This document shows, in pieces, positions 11,001 through 19,210 of a DNA stretch of 64,000 nt (positions are counted from its first letter, which is position 1; every line of letters starts with the position of its first letter). Made by a program: the position numbers and the translations under genes. The notes beneath the pieces were generated by a model. It saw nothing but the letters and a program-made list of their open reading frames with translations, had not been told where the DNA came from and did not search any database. The stretch comes from Bradyrhizobium sp. WBOS07 (GTDB taxonomy: Bacteria; Pseudomonadota; Alphaproteobacteria; Rhizobiales; Xanthobacteraceae), in contig NZ_CP029008.1 of assembly GCF_024585165.1 (NCBI RefSeq), positions 3,658,001-3,722,000 on the forward strand, read 5' to 3'.

Positions 11001-13795
11001 CCCGCGACGCGCAGAGCGCGCTGATCGCGGCCTCGAGCGAGACCGCCAACCAGATCAAGGCGCTGTCCTCAGACGTGCAGCGTTCGCTCACAATGGCCGG
11101 CACTTCGACCGCCGAGATCCTCACCACCGGGGCACGCGAAGCGCAGAACACGCTGGTCGCCGGCTCCGCGGATGCGGCGGCCCAGGTCAAGTCGCTCACC
11201 GCCGACGTGCAGCGCTCGCTCTCGATGGCCGGCACCTCGACCGCCGAAACGATCACGGCCGGCGCGCGTGAAGCGCAGAGCATGCTGGTCACGGCGTCGT
11301 CCGAGGCAGCCAACCAGGTCAAGTCGCTCGCGGCCGAGGTGCATCGTTCGCTCTCGCAGGTCGGCCAGTCGACCGCCGAGACCATCACCACCAGCGCCCG
11401 CGACGCCCAGAGCACCCTGCTCACGGTCTCGGCCGAGCAGACCAGCCAGGTCCGCTCGCTCGCAGCCGAGATGCAGCGCGCGCTGGCGACTGCCGGCGGC
11501 GCCACCATCGAGGCGCTGACCAGCGGCGTGCGCGAGGCCCAGGGCACGCTGATCACGGCTTCGACCGACGCGGCGACCCAGATCAAGTCGCTGACCACCG
11601 ACATCGAGCGCACGCTGACCGCGGTCGGCGCAGACACCGCCTCGACCATCCTCAACAGCGCGCGTGAGGCCCAGACCTCGCTGACCTCGACCTCGGCGGA
11701 CGCCGCGAGCCAGATCCGCACGATCTCGACCGAGATCGAGCGCACGCTGAGCGCGGCCGCCGCCAACGCGACCAACGACATCCAGACCAGCGCGCTCAAC
11801 GCCCAGAACGCGCTGATCTCGGCCTCCAACGAGGCGAGCTCGCGGGTCAAGTCGAGCTCGGCCGACGTCGAACGTTCGGTGCTCGCCGCCAGCTCCAGCT
11901 TCGGCCAGGCCATGACCGGCAAGACCGACGAGATCGTCACCTACGTGCAGCAGCAGGCCGACCGCCTGTCGAACATGATCGACGCCAAGCGCGGCGCCCT
12001 GGTCGACGCGATCGGCTCGAAGACCAGCCAGCTCACGCTCGACATCGACCGCGTCACCTCGGACGCGCTGAAGTCGATCGAGACGCGCGGCCAGGCCTTC
12101 TCGCAGACCATGATGGGCAACGGCTCGGAAGTCGCCCGCACCATCAACGCGGCGAGCGAGATCGCCACCAGCGCGGTCGGCAAGTCGCTCAAGGACCTCG
12201 AGCAGGCCTCGCGTTCGGCGATCGACCAGTCGCGCCAGGTCTCGGTCGCGGCCGTCACCGAGATGCAGGAGACCAGCAAGATCCTGCGCACCGACACCGT
12301 GGCGCTGTTCGAGCGTCTGCGCGAAGGCAACATCCTGCTCCAGGAAGTGCTGACCGGTGCGCACGACAACCTCAACTCGCTCGAGCGGGCGCTGGTGACG
12401 CGCGTCGCCGACTTCGTCTCGGCGATGAACGACGTCACCTCGCGCAACGGCGCGGCGACGCAGAACCTGGAAGAGCAGCTCAACGTCTTCAACAGCAAGA
12501 CCACGAAGGCGCTGCAGGATCTCGGCGAGCTGTCGACCCAGTTCGACGCGCACGGCAAGGCGCTGGTCGAGGCCGCCCAGGTCGTCGAGCAGAGCAACAA
12601 GAACACCACCGCCTCGCTCGCCGAGCGCAAGCAGGCGCTGGAATCGCTGGTCACCACGATCGACCTGCGCACCGCCGATCTCGACCAGCGGCTGTCGCGC
12701 TTCACCGGCCTGCTCGACGAATCGCTGGCCGCGGCCGAGGAGCGTGCCCGCGACATCGCCCGCGTCGTCGCCGAGACCGCCGGCGCCGGCTCGGCCGCGA
12801 TCACCCGCCAGTTCGAGGCGGTGCGCGTGGCCTCCGAGGAGGAGCACCGCCAGACCATCGAGGCGATGCACGACATCTACCGCCAGACCACGGACGAGGC
12901 GGACGCGATGTTCAAGCAGTCGACCGAGAAGTTCACCAACCTCGTCGCCAGCATGAAGCAGATGGCCCTCGAGATGCACAACGAGCTCGAAGCCACCCGC
13001 AACGAGCTGCGCCGCGGCGTGCTCGAGATGCCGCAGGAGGCCGCCGAGAGCACCGCGCAGATGCGCAAGGTGATCGTCGACCAGATCGAGGCGCTCGCCG
13101 AGCTGAACCGCATCGTGGCCCAGCACGGCCGCGGCCTCGACGTCACCACGGCGGGCCGCGCCTCCGTCGCCGTGCATCGCCAGGAAGAGCCGGTGATGGC
13201 CGTTGCGGCCGCTCGCGCGACCGAGACCCGCATGCGCGACACCGGCAGCGCCTCCACGCTGCCGCCGCCGGACCTCGGCATGCCGGCCGCGCGCCGCACC
13301 GAAGCGCCGCCGGTCGCGCCTTCCGGCAACGACCAGGGCCGTGACGGCTGGCTGTCGGACCTGCTCAGCCGGACCGACGCCAATCAGGGCGCCCCGACCG
13401 GACGTGAGGCTCCCCGTGGCCGCCCCGCGCCGCAGCCGCAGGCCCCGCAGGCCAGCAGCAATCCGCTGGAATCGCTGTCGCTCGACATCGGCCGGCTGAT
13501 GGACCGCAACCTCGCCGCCGAGATGTGGGACCGCTACCAGCGCGGCGAGAACAAGGCCTTCACCAAGCGCCTCTACACGCCCGCCGGTCAGAAGGCCTTC
13601 GACGAGGTCGCCCGCAAGTACCGCGCCGACCGCAACTTCAAGGGCACGGTCGACCGCTACGTCGCCGAGTTCGAGCGCCTGCTCGACGAAGTCGCCCGCG
13701 ACGGCCGCGGCCCGCAGGAGCTGCGCAGCCACCTGACCTCGGAGACGGGTCTGGTGTACACGCTGCTGGCGCATGCGGCGGGACGGCTGGGGTGA
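8033..13795 (+). CDS. Giant membrane-anchored repeat protein, GPR/RgsE-like polar growth scaffold
   Basis: A 1920-residue protein. Residues 1-100 are polar and probably cytoplasmic; two membrane helices follow (about 105-130 and 140-166). Then comes about 1500 residues of continuous Ala/Ser/Thr-rich helix without prolines, including five 22-residue repeats (645-754) and ten 44-residue repeats (843-1282) of the apolipoprotein A/E type. A proline-rich linker (about 1745-1815) leads to a compact conserved-looking C-terminal domain (about 1817-1920). This architecture matches the growth pole ring protein GPR of Agrobacterium and RgsE of Sinorhizobium, which form a ring at the growing pole needed for rod shape. 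The homology is inferred from size, order and repeat type; kinesin-like or chemoreceptor-like labels would be misleading. A strong terminator follows. Confidence 0.85.
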   Translation: MANTPKKVKDPTEVALSAIQEALNISDTAADTSRNAAMRSETAPPVTPPAFDEPSFEPRPAANERSTVFDPVEEPRASRRAANDDRETIGQLLQALQKGRPARSVYTFATIFAGVWLAACAALTFGFLPSIQAAMGQSGGVLVIAGLIAMFFAPIMLFYFLASLVWRGQEMRMIAQAMAQVAIRFSEPEGSASDSMVTVGQAIRREVAAMGDGIERAIARAGELETLVANEVAALERAYSDNEVRIRALLQDIAHQRDNLVGQAEQVRSAISGVQIDLRHDIALISDAIASRVDEVAKSITGALEERGAHITSALSNAGDNMILALGERGGDLLDRLEEASNETTRAVLDASERLTTSLNFKTGHVHDEFVDLADRVHEMLNERIDRITGEFEQRSAAIVDGISERTEQVHDSLKNSSDSLLLELELRSNDLSAKIDDAGNRLAGQIMTSGDKASEALDATVNTLVAKVVSQTETAHDSLSLQMSAFDELVRNQGTELVEKFARDSGTLGALITRHISEFDRTVKTFGGEIVERMGQRTQDIHESLKTYVDNFDTRFTANGGEITAILDQRLAQFETTIGERVSNFDASLNGKITGLDSTIEGHIKTFDEQLGGRVTALEQSFDSRAKSMTETIDGRINTLASSLTDGAAQAIQSIDSRLTHLTSTLTDGASQTIHSIDTRLTHLTTTLTGGATQALESIDSRLTYLTTAVTNGASQAVQSIDTRLTLLTSTLTDGTAQAIEAVDRRITGVTEIIDGRSMHLTDTVTARFQEIQQAIETKVGSVASDIDVRVAQFEDLLGSRVEAVAGRIESSGRQASEDMMSRAEMISTAIRSHVEDAERSLTNLVVNTSETIQTGARAAQQSLMTVSSDVNAQLKMTSAEVEQALTAVGTGAANSILSSAREAQSTLVAASGEASTQIKGLATDVERTLSAAGSATAASILAGAREVQTTLVTASSDAANHVKTLTADVQRSLSLAGTTTAESITAGARDAQSALIAASSETANQIKALSSDVQRSLTMAGTSTAEILTTGAREAQNTLVAGSADAAAQVKSLTADVQRSLSMAGTSTAETITAGAREAQSMLVTASSEAANQVKSLAAEVHRSLSQVGQSTAETITTSARDAQSTLLTVSAEQTSQVRSLAAEMQRALATAGGATIEALTSGVREAQGTLITASTDAATQIKSLTTDIERTLTAVGADTASTILNSAREAQTSLTSTSADAASQIRTISTEIERTLSAAAANATNDIQTSALNAQNALISASNEASSRVKSSSADVERSVLAASSSFGQAMTGKTDEIVTYVQQQADRLSNMIDAKRGALVDAIGSKTSQLTLDIDRVTSDALKSIETRGQAFSQTMMGNGSEVARTINAASEIATSAVGKSLKDLEQASRSAIDQSRQVSVAAVTEMQETSKILRTDTVALFERLREGNILLQEVLTGAHDNLNSLERALVTRVADFVSAMNDVTSRNGAATQNLEEQLNVFNSKTTKALQDLGELSTQFDAHGKALVEAAQVVEQSNKNTTASLAERKQALESLVTTIDLRTADLDQRLSRFTGLLDESLAAAEERARDIARVVAETAGAGSAAITRQFEAVRVASEEEHRQTIEAMHDIYRQTTDEADAMFKQSTEKFTNLVASMKQMALEMHNELEATRNELRRGVLEMPQEAAESTAQMRKVIVDQIEALAELNRIVAQHGRGLDVTTAGRASVAVHRQEEPVMAVAAARATETRMRDTGSASTLPPPDLGMPAARRTEAPPVAPSGNDQGRDGWLSDLLSRTDANQGAPTGREAPRGRPAPQPQAPQASSNPLESLSLDIGRLMDRNLAAEMWDRYQRGENKAFTKRLYTPAGQKAFDEVARKYRADRNFKGTVDRYVAEFERLLDEVARDGRGPQELRSHLTSETGLVYTLLAHAAGRLG
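9965..10294 (+). repeat. Five tandem 66-bp repeats coding 22-residue units
   Basis: Units such as LTDGASQTIHSIDTRLTHLTTT recur five times without gaps, covering residues 645-754 of the giant protein. The third unit starts LTGGATQALESID and the fifth has drifted (LTDGTAQAIEAVD). The 22-residue (two times 11) period is that of apolipoprotein amphipathic helices. Confidence 0.85.
10559..11878 (+). repeat. About ten tandem 132-bp repeats coding 44-residue units
   Basis: Each 44-residue unit follows the pattern L-x-x-A-G-x-x-T-A-x-x-I-x-x-G-A-R-E-A-Q-x-x-L, then an Ala/Ser-rich stretch, then a D/E-V-x-R-S end. Ten consecutive copies cover residues 843-1282; the central copies are most alike and the ends degenerate. 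44 equals four hendecads, consistent with a long amphipathic or right-handed coiled helix. Confidence 0.85.
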
Positions 13796-13831
13796 GCGGC
13801 AAATAGCGAGTGACGGATAGCGAACGCAAAA

Positions 13832-13858
13832 CGGAGGCCTCGCGGCCTCCGTTTTTTT
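13832..13858 (+). terminator. Rho-independent terminator after the GPR-like gene
   Basis: Perfect 8-bp stem CGGAGGCC / GGCCTCCG with a TCGC loop, followed by seven T. It lies 36 bases after the stop codon. Confidence 0.9.
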
Positions 13859-13877
13859 GTTTTGCATCCTCGCTGCC

Positions 13878-14020
13878 GTGCCCCGGACGCAGCGCAGCGC
13901 CCCCTTCGGCGGTGCGCGGCAGAGCCGGGGCCCATGTCTCCGCGTGTACCGTGTTGCCGCTTGGGTCCCGGCTCTGCGCAGCAACGCTGACCCGTTGCCG
14001 CTTGTCCGGGACACGAGCGC
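13878..14020. repeat. Interspersed palindromic repeat, family A copy 1
   Basis: Outer arms GTGCCCCGGAC and GTCCGGGACAC and inner arms GCAGAGCCGGGGCCCA and TGGGTCCCGGCTCTGC form a nested inverted repeat. A related copy lies at 20653-20773. It fills the space between the giant gene and the mlaD end. Confidence 0.7.
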
Positions 14021-14026
14021 ATTCGC

Positions 14027-14893
14027 CTACCGTCTCGGCGCCGCCGCCGGCTTCGGCGGTTCGGGCGGCGGTGCGGGCTGTGACGAGTTGCTGGCGCCGA
14101 ACAGCACGCGGGTGGGGTTGCGGTCGAAATTGTTCACGGCGCGGCTGATGTCGCCGAGGGTGCGGCGGCCGTCGGCCATCAGCGCGCCGGAGCGCTTGTC
14201 GAAATCGTCGGCGAGCTCGCGGATCGACTTCACCGCCTGGAACAGTTCGCCGCCGTCCTTGCCGCCGGCCAGCGTGTTGAGGCCGAGCATGAGATTGTCG
14301 GCCTTGAGCATGACGCCGTCGACCTTGGCCATCACGCCGTCGATCTTCTCGGAATTGCGCGCCAGCGAGTTGGTGAAGGTCTCCAGATTCTTCAGCGAGT
14401 TCTTCACCGATTCCTGATTGTCGGCGACGATCTTGTTGACGTTCTGCAGCGTGGCGCGGATCGCCTCGGTGACGTCCTGCAGCTTGTTGGGATCGGCGGT
14501 GAGCGTCGGGATGCCGTCCTGGTCGAGCGGCGGCGGGGCTGCCGCCTCGTCGCCGCCCTTGAGCGAGATCGCGGCGACGCCGGTGAGACCCTGGAATTCG
14601 AGGCCGACCAGGGTGTCCTTGCGGATCGGGGCGTTGTTCTCGATCATCGCGAGTGCGACAACCCGCCGCGGATTGTCCAGCTTCACCGAGACCACTTCGC
14701 CCACCCGGATACCGTTGAAGTTGACGCTGCCGCCGTTGCGCAGGCCCGCCGCCGGGCCCTCGAACACGACACGCAAGGGGCTGCGCTGCTTGGTGGTATG
14801 CAGCGACTGAAACCACAGCACGAAGCCGATCGCCGCGGCGATCACCGCCAGCGTGAACGACCCGATCAAGATGTAGTTCGCCCGCGTTTCCAT
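14027..14893 (-). CDS. mlaD: MlaD-type MCE lipid-binding protein
   Basis: A 288-residue periplasmic, inner-membrane-anchored component of a phospholipid transport ABC system. One N-terminal helix (about residues 7-28) is followed by an MCE domain (about 38-115, with FNGIRVGEV and the GLTGVAAISL segment), then a long helical region (about 130-250) that in MCE hexamers forms the central tube, and a Pro-rich tail. It is the last gene of mlaE-mlaF-mlaD, 16 bases after mlaF. The system normally moves phospholipids between outer and inner membrane to keep outer-leaflet asymmetry; the direction and substrate are not visible here. Confidence 0.9.
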   Translation of the reverse strand: METRANYILIGSFTLAVIAAAIGFVLWFQSLHTTKQRSPLRVVFEGPAAGLRNGGSVNFNGIRVGEVVSVKLDNPRRVVALAMIENNAPIRKDTLVGLEFQGLTGVAAISLKGGDEAAAPPPLDQDGIPTLTADPNKLQDVTEAIRATLQNVNKIVADNQESVKNSLKNLETFTNSLARNSEKIDGVMAKVDGVMLKADNLMLGLNTLAGGKDGGELFQAVKSIRELADDFDKRSGALMADGRRTLGDISRAVNNFDRNPTRVLFGASNSSQPAPPPEPPKPAAAPRR

Positions 14894-14909
14894 CAGGTGC
14901 TCCGGCTAC

Positions 14910-15704
14910 TCAAGTCATGACCGCGCGGGCGCGCTTGCCATGGAAATACTGCCTCAACCAGGGATGCTGCGAGGCCTGCATGTCGGCGATCGACCCTGCC
15001 GCAATGATCTTACCGTTCCCTAAAACGGCGATGCGGTCACATGCTGTGTATAGGCTGTCGAGATCGTGGGTTACCATGAAAACCGTCAGCCCCAAAGTGC
15101 GTTGGAGCGTCCTGACCAACTCGTCGAAGTCGCCGGCGCCGATGGGATCGAGGCCCGAGGTCGGCTCGTCCAGGAAGACGAGGTCCGGATCGAGCGACAG
15201 CGCCCGCGCCAGCGCCACGCGCTTGATCATGCCGCCGGAGAGCTCGGACGGAAAGCGCTCGGCCACTTCCGGCTTGAGGCCGACCATGGCGAGCTTGGCC
15301 ATGGTGATCTCGTCCATCAGCCGCTGCGAGACCCGCAGATATTCGCGCATCGGAAACTGGATGTTCTGCCGCACCGTCAGCGAGGAGAACAGCGCGCCCT
15401 GCTGGAACAGCACGCCCCAGCGCCGCTCGACGTTGCGGCGCTGCGCGGTGCTCGATGAATCCAGGTCGACGCCGAACACCTCGATGGAGCCTGCGACCTT
15501 CGGCACGAGACCGATGATGGTGCGCGTCAGCACCGACTTGCCCGCGCCCGACGGGCCGACGAAGCCGAGGATCTCGCCGCGCTTGACGTCGAGGTTGAGG
15601 CCGTCGAGCACGCGCGTCGTGCCGAACTGCACGGTGATGCCGCGGACGCGGATGATGGGATTTTGAATCTCGCTTTGAATTTCTCTTTGAACTTCTCTTG
15701 CCAT
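14910..15704 (-). CDS. mlaF: MlaF-type ABC transporter ATPase
   Basis: ATPase of the MCE lipid transporter, 264 residues. It shows the Walker A motif GPSGAGKS, the signature LSGGMIKRVALARAL, the Walker B segment LVFLDEPTSGLDP and the H-loop MVTHDLD. The single-domain length and the SGGM signature variant fit the MlaF family. The start is ATG at 15704; an in-frame GTG at 15710 overlaps the stop of mlaE and is an alternative, as GTGACG precedes the ATG. It lies between the mlaE permease and mlaD on the same strand. Confidence 0.92.
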   Translation of the reverse strand: MAREVQREIQSEIQNPIIRVRGITVQFGTTRVLDGLNLDVKRGEILGFVGPSGAGKSVLTRTIIGLVPKVAGSIEVFGVDLDSSSTAQRRNVERRWGVLFQQGALFSSLTVRQNIQFPMREYLRVSQRLMDEITMAKLAMVGLKPEVAERFPSELSGGMIKRVALARALSLDPDLVFLDEPTSGLDPIGAGDFDELVRTLQRTLGLTVFMVTHDLDSLYTACDRIAVLGNGKIIAAGSIADMQASQHPWLRQYFHGKRARAVMT

Positions 15705-15706
15705 CG

Positions 15707-16840
15707 TCACATCCCGATCGAGGCGAAGAAGATGGCGAACACGCCGTCCATCACGATGACGAAGAAGATGCCCTTCACCACCGAGGCCGTGGTGTGCTGG
15801 CCCAGCGATTCCGCGCTGCCCTGCACGGCAAGCCCTTCGACGCAGGCAACGATGCCGATCACGGCCGCCATCACCGGGGCCTTGACGATGCCGACGATGA
15901 AATGATCGATCGAGATGGCGTCGCGCAGGCGCAGCAGGAAGGCCTCGGGCTCGACGCCGCCATAGAGCCAGGCCACCAGCCCGCCGCCATAGAGCGCGGC
16001 CATGGCGCCGAGGAAAGCCAGGATCGGCAGCGCCAGCACCAGCGCCATCATGCGCGGCAGCACCAGCACCTCGATCGGATCGAAGCCCATGGTGCGCAGC
16101 GCGTCGATCTCCTCGCGCATCTTCATCGAGCCGAGCTCGGCGGTGTAGGCGCTGCCCGAGCGGCCCGCGACCATGATCGCGACCAGCAACACGCCGATCT
16201 CGCGCAGCACCAGCACGCCGAGCATGTCGACCACGAAGATGTCGGCGCCGAACCGCCGGAAATGGAAGATGCCTTGCTGGGCGATGATGCAGCCGATCAG
16301 GAAGGTGATCAGCACGATGATCGGCACCGCGCGCCAGCAGACCTGCTCCATGTGGTGCACGGTCGAGGTCAGGCGGAACGAGCGCGGATGTATCAGCACG
16401 CGAAACCATGCCGCGAGCACGGCACCGAGCATGTCGACGAGGCCCGCGACCGTCCCGGCCAGGCCGGCCACGGTCCGGCCGATCTGCTCCAGCATGCCGG
16501 CGATGGTGATCGGGCTGCTGTCGACCACGGCCCCCGCCCTGACCCGCCGCACCTCGTCGACGAGGCTGGAATAATTGGCGGACAGCCCTGCGATCTGGGC
16601 CTCGACCGCGCCTTGGGTCAGGCTGCGGCGCAGCCGCTCGATCAGCCAGGCGCCGAAAGTGTCAAGCTTGGCGACTTCGGAGACGTCGATGAAGATGCTT
16701 TGGGGGCCGCCGGCGAGTTTCTCGGCGTCGGCGACCATCCGTTCCAGCGCCGGCGCGAAGCTCGCGGTCCAGGTCCCAGTGGCGCAAAGTGCCAGCGCGT
16801 TGCCCTTGGCAATCCGTTCCAGCTTCGGATCGCTATCCAA
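15707..16840 (-). CDS. mlaE: MlaE-type ABC permease with N-terminal STAS-like domain
   Basis: A 377-residue permease. Residues 1-110 form a soluble STAS-like domain (IFIDVSEVAKLDTFGAWL), as in rhizobial MlaE proteins that carry MlaB-like function in cis. The remaining part has about five membrane helices and the MlaE signatures, including GRSGSAYTAELGSM with the nearby EEIDALRTMG coupling segment. It is the first gene of the mlaEFD operon. The fusion removes the need for a separate MlaB, and no mlaB or mlaC gene is present here. Confidence 0.92.
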   Translation of the reverse strand: MDSDPKLERIAKGNALALCATGTWTASFAPALERMVADAEKLAGGPQSIFIDVSEVAKLDTFGAWLIERLRRSLTQGAVEAQIAGLSANYSSLVDEVRRVRAGAVVDSSPITIAGMLEQIGRTVAGLAGTVAGLVDMLGAVLAAWFRVLIHPRSFRLTSTVHHMEQVCWRAVPIIVLITFLIGCIIAQQGIFHFRRFGADIFVVDMLGVLVLREIGVLLVAIMVAGRSGSAYTAELGSMKMREEIDALRTMGFDPIEVLVLPRMMALVLALPILAFLGAMAALYGGGLVAWLYGGVEPEAFLLRLRDAISIDHFIVGIVKAPVMAAVIGIVACVEGLAVQGSAESLGQHTTASVVKGIFFVIVMDGVFAIFFASIGM

Positions 16841-16973
16841 ATGTCCGCTCCCGTACTGGGGCGGAGAAAATCACAGAGTTGCGCACGCGCCCTTACCCAG
16901 AGAAGGTATCCCCAAGTGGTTAATGTTAGTTGCTAGAGGTAACTAGCAGGTTCAGATTTCGCCAGAGTTCAAA

Positions 16974-17969
16974 ATGACTTCCACGAAATTTGCCTCCCTG
17001 GCGGCGCGAATCGAGCGCTTCCCGATCGCGGGCAGCTTCACCATCAGCCGCGGGGCGAAAACCGAGGCCGTGACCGTCATGGTGGAGGTCAGCCGGGACG
17101 GGCTGACCGGCCGCGGCGAGTGCGTGCCCTATCCCCGCTATGGCGAGACGCCCGAGGCGACGCTGGCGGCCATCCAGGCCATGCAGCAGGCCGTCGCCGA
17201 CGGTATCTCACGGCAGGCGCTCCAGGCCGCCATGGCGCCCGGCGCAGCCCGCAACGCCCTGGATTGCGCCCTGATCGACCTCGAGGCCAAGGCGGCGGGC
17301 TTGCGGGCCTGGAACTTGCTCGAGCGTCCGGTGCCGGGCGAGCGCACCACCGCCTACACGATCTCGTTAGGGGCCCCCGAGGCCATGGCGGAGGCGACCG
17401 CCAAGGCGGCGCACCGGCCGCTGCTCAAGATCAAGCTCGGCGGCGACGGCGATCCGGAACGGATCGCGGCGGTGCGCAAGGTCGCGCCCGAAGCCGAGCT
17501 GATCGTCGATGCCAACGAGGCCTGGACCGAAGCCAATCTGGAAGCCAACCTCGCCGCCTGCGCCGCCGTCGGCGTCATCCTAGTGGAGCAGCCGCTGCCG
17601 GCGGGCCGGGACGAGGCGCTGGCGCGGATCAAGCGGCCGCTCGCGGTCTGCGCCGACGAGAGCGTGCATGACCGCTCCTCGCTTGCACCCTTGCGCGAGC
17701 GCTACGACGCCGTGAACATCAAGCTCGACAAGACCGGCGGCCTCACCGAGGCGCTCGCGATGGCCGATGCGGCACAGGCACTCGGCTTCGAGATCATGAT
17801 CGGCTGCATGGTCGCGAGCTCGCTGTCGATGGCCCCGGCCATGCTGGTGACGCCGCAGGCGCGCTTCGTCGATCTCGACGGCCCGCTGTTGCTGGCACGC
17901 GACCGCGACCACGGGCTGCGTTACGACGGCAGCCTGGTCTATCCGCCGGACGCCTCGCTCTGGGGCTGA
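16974..17969 (+). CDS. L-Ala-D/L-Glu (dipeptide) epimerase, enolase superfamily
   Basis: A 331-residue enolase-superfamily enzyme. The pattern fits L-Ala-D/L-Glu epimerase: KIKLGG with the KxK base, metal ligands in VDANEAW, VEQP and CADES, and the second base Lys in INIKLDKTGG. The enzyme would convert L-Ala-D-Glu from recycled peptidoglycan into L-Ala-L-Glu for degradation. Other dipeptides are possible, as specificity varies in this family. Its 3' end overlaps the convergent MFS gene by 31 bases. Confidence 0.87.
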   Translation: MTSTKFASLAARIERFPIAGSFTISRGAKTEAVTVMVEVSRDGLTGRGECVPYPRYGETPEATLAAIQAMQQAVADGISRQALQAAMAPGAARNALDCALIDLEAKAAGLRAWNLLERPVPGERTTAYTISLGAPEAMAEATAKAAHRPLLKIKLGGDGDPERIAAVRKVAPEAELIVDANEAWTEANLEANLAACAAVGVILVEQPLPAGRDEALARIKRPLAVCADESVHDRSSLAPLRERYDAVNIKLDKTGGLTEALAMADAAQALGFEIMIGCMVASSLSMAPAMLVTPQARFVDLDGPLLLARDRDHGLRYDGSLVYPPDASLWG

Positions 17970-19135
17970 GCCATGAGCCGGTGCCGCGCCGACCAGATCA
18001 GCAGCGCGCCGCCGGCGGCCATCGCGGCCATGACGTAATACAGGCCGTCACCGATGCGGGCGTAGATCGCGCCTGACGCGATCGAGGTGGTGGCGCCCAA
18101 CAGGCCGTTGCAGGCGGCGTAATAGCCCTGCCCGCGTGCGATCTGATGCGGCGGCACGCGCTGCACCAGGAGATTCATCGTGCCGACGATGGTCATGCCG
18201 AAGGTGAAACCGTGGCCGAGCTGCACGATCGCGAGCAGCGCCAGCGGCGGCTCGTTGGCGGTGACGATCCAGCGCACCACGGCGCTAAGCCCGCCGATCG
18301 CGATCATGGTGGAGGGATGCAGCGAGAAGCGCGGCGACAGCGCGAACACGACGATCTCCGCGATCACGCCCAGCGTCCACAGGCCCGCGATGGTCAGCCC
18401 GCTGATCCCATGGAGCTGCCAGTTGATGGCCGAGAAGGTGTAATAGGCGACGTGGCTGCCCTGGATCAGCGCCGCCGAGACGATGACGGCCCAGAAGCCG
18501 GCATCGCGCAGCAGCGCCTTGCCGGCATGCCTCTCCGCCGTCTTGCGCCTGAGATCGTCGAGCGGCTGAAGCAGCAGGCTGGCCGCGACCGCAACGACGG
18601 CCCATGCGACGATGATCCAGATCAGGTCGCGCGCGGCGATGACGTCGACGAGATAGCCGCAGGCGAGCGAGCCGGCGGCGAAGGCCGCCGAGCCCCACAG
18701 CCGCAACGGCCCGTAATCAAGCCCGTACCGGGCGACGCCGCGCAGCGCATAGGCATCGGTCAGCGGCATCGTCGGCGTCCACATCATGCAGGTCAGCGCA
18801 TAGATCAGGAACAGCGCCAGCGGCTGCTGCTGCAGGCCGACCGCCGTAAACCCGATCGCGGTCGCCAGCACCGACAGCATCATGGCCGCGCGGATCGCCT
18901 GTCGCTTCTCGGCAAAGGCGGTCACTTGCGGCAAGGTGGTGAAGCGGGTGATCGCCGGCAGCGCGTTGATCAGCCCGATCCAGGCCGCGTCGATGCCGAT
19001 CGCCTTCAGCCACACCGGGAAGAACGGCAGATGCGTGCCCGAAACCGCGAACACGGCCGAATAGAACAGGGCGAGGCTGACGGCGAATCGCCGCTTCCTC
19101 GATGCCGCGATGGGGATTTGTGATTCGGACTGCAT
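17939..19135 (-). CDS. MFS transporter, HcaT / nucleoside-symporter-like
   Basis: A 398-residue, twelve-helix major facilitator protein. The N-terminal part (LPFFPVWLKAIGI, GLINALPAITRF) resembles the 3-phenylpropionate (HcaT) and LacY-like branch, and the TPLTDAYAL-like motif appears here as PTMPLTDAYALR. The start is ATG at 19135; the longer open frame upstream runs antisense through the next gene and is rejected. It overlaps the epimerase 3' end and is divergent from the Ala-rich gene at 19211. Coupling with dipeptide recycling is only a guess from position. Confidence 0.87.
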   Translation of the reverse strand: MQSESQIPIAASRKRRFAVSLALFYSAVFAVSGTHLPFFPVWLKAIGIDAAWIGLINALPAITRFTTLPQVTAFAEKRQAIRAAMMLSVLATAIGFTAVGLQQQPLALFLIYALTCMMWTPTMPLTDAYALRGVARYGLDYGPLRLWGSAAFAAGSLACGYLVDVIAARDLIWIIVAWAVVAVAASLLLQPLDDLRRKTAERHAGKALLRDAGFWAVIVSAALIQGSHVAYYTFSAINWQLHGISGLTIAGLWTLGVIAEIVVFALSPRFSLHPSTMIAIGGLSAVVRWIVTANEPPLALLAIVQLGHGFTFGMTIVGTMNLLVQRVPPHQIARGQGYYAACNGLLGATTSIASGAIYARIGDGLYYVMAAMAAGGALLIWSARHRLMAQPQSEASGG

Positions 19136-19170
19136 CAAACCAATTGCGATTCGGTCGATATCGTGGTGAT

Positions 19171-19183
19171 CGTTACAGTAACG
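19171..19183. promoter_or_regulatory. 13-bp palindrome in divergent promoter region
   Basis: CGTTAC A GTAACG is a perfect palindrome between the MFS start (19135) and the next start (19211). It is an operator candidate for a dimeric repressor, but none is encoded next to it. Confidence 0.35.
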
Positions 19184-19210
19184 CGTAGTGATTTGCGCGA
19201 CGAGATCGTC

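Noticed and set aside
9965..11878. CRISPR-like regular repeats of 66 and 132 bases
   Set aside because: Repeats are in frame inside a coding gene, have no unique spacers and encode helical protein units.
9296..14014. Long minus-strand open frames (up to 981 codons) under the giant gene
   Set aside because: They are antisense shadows of a high-GC repetitive gene; they have low-complexity Arg/Gly/Ala composition and no ribosome sites.
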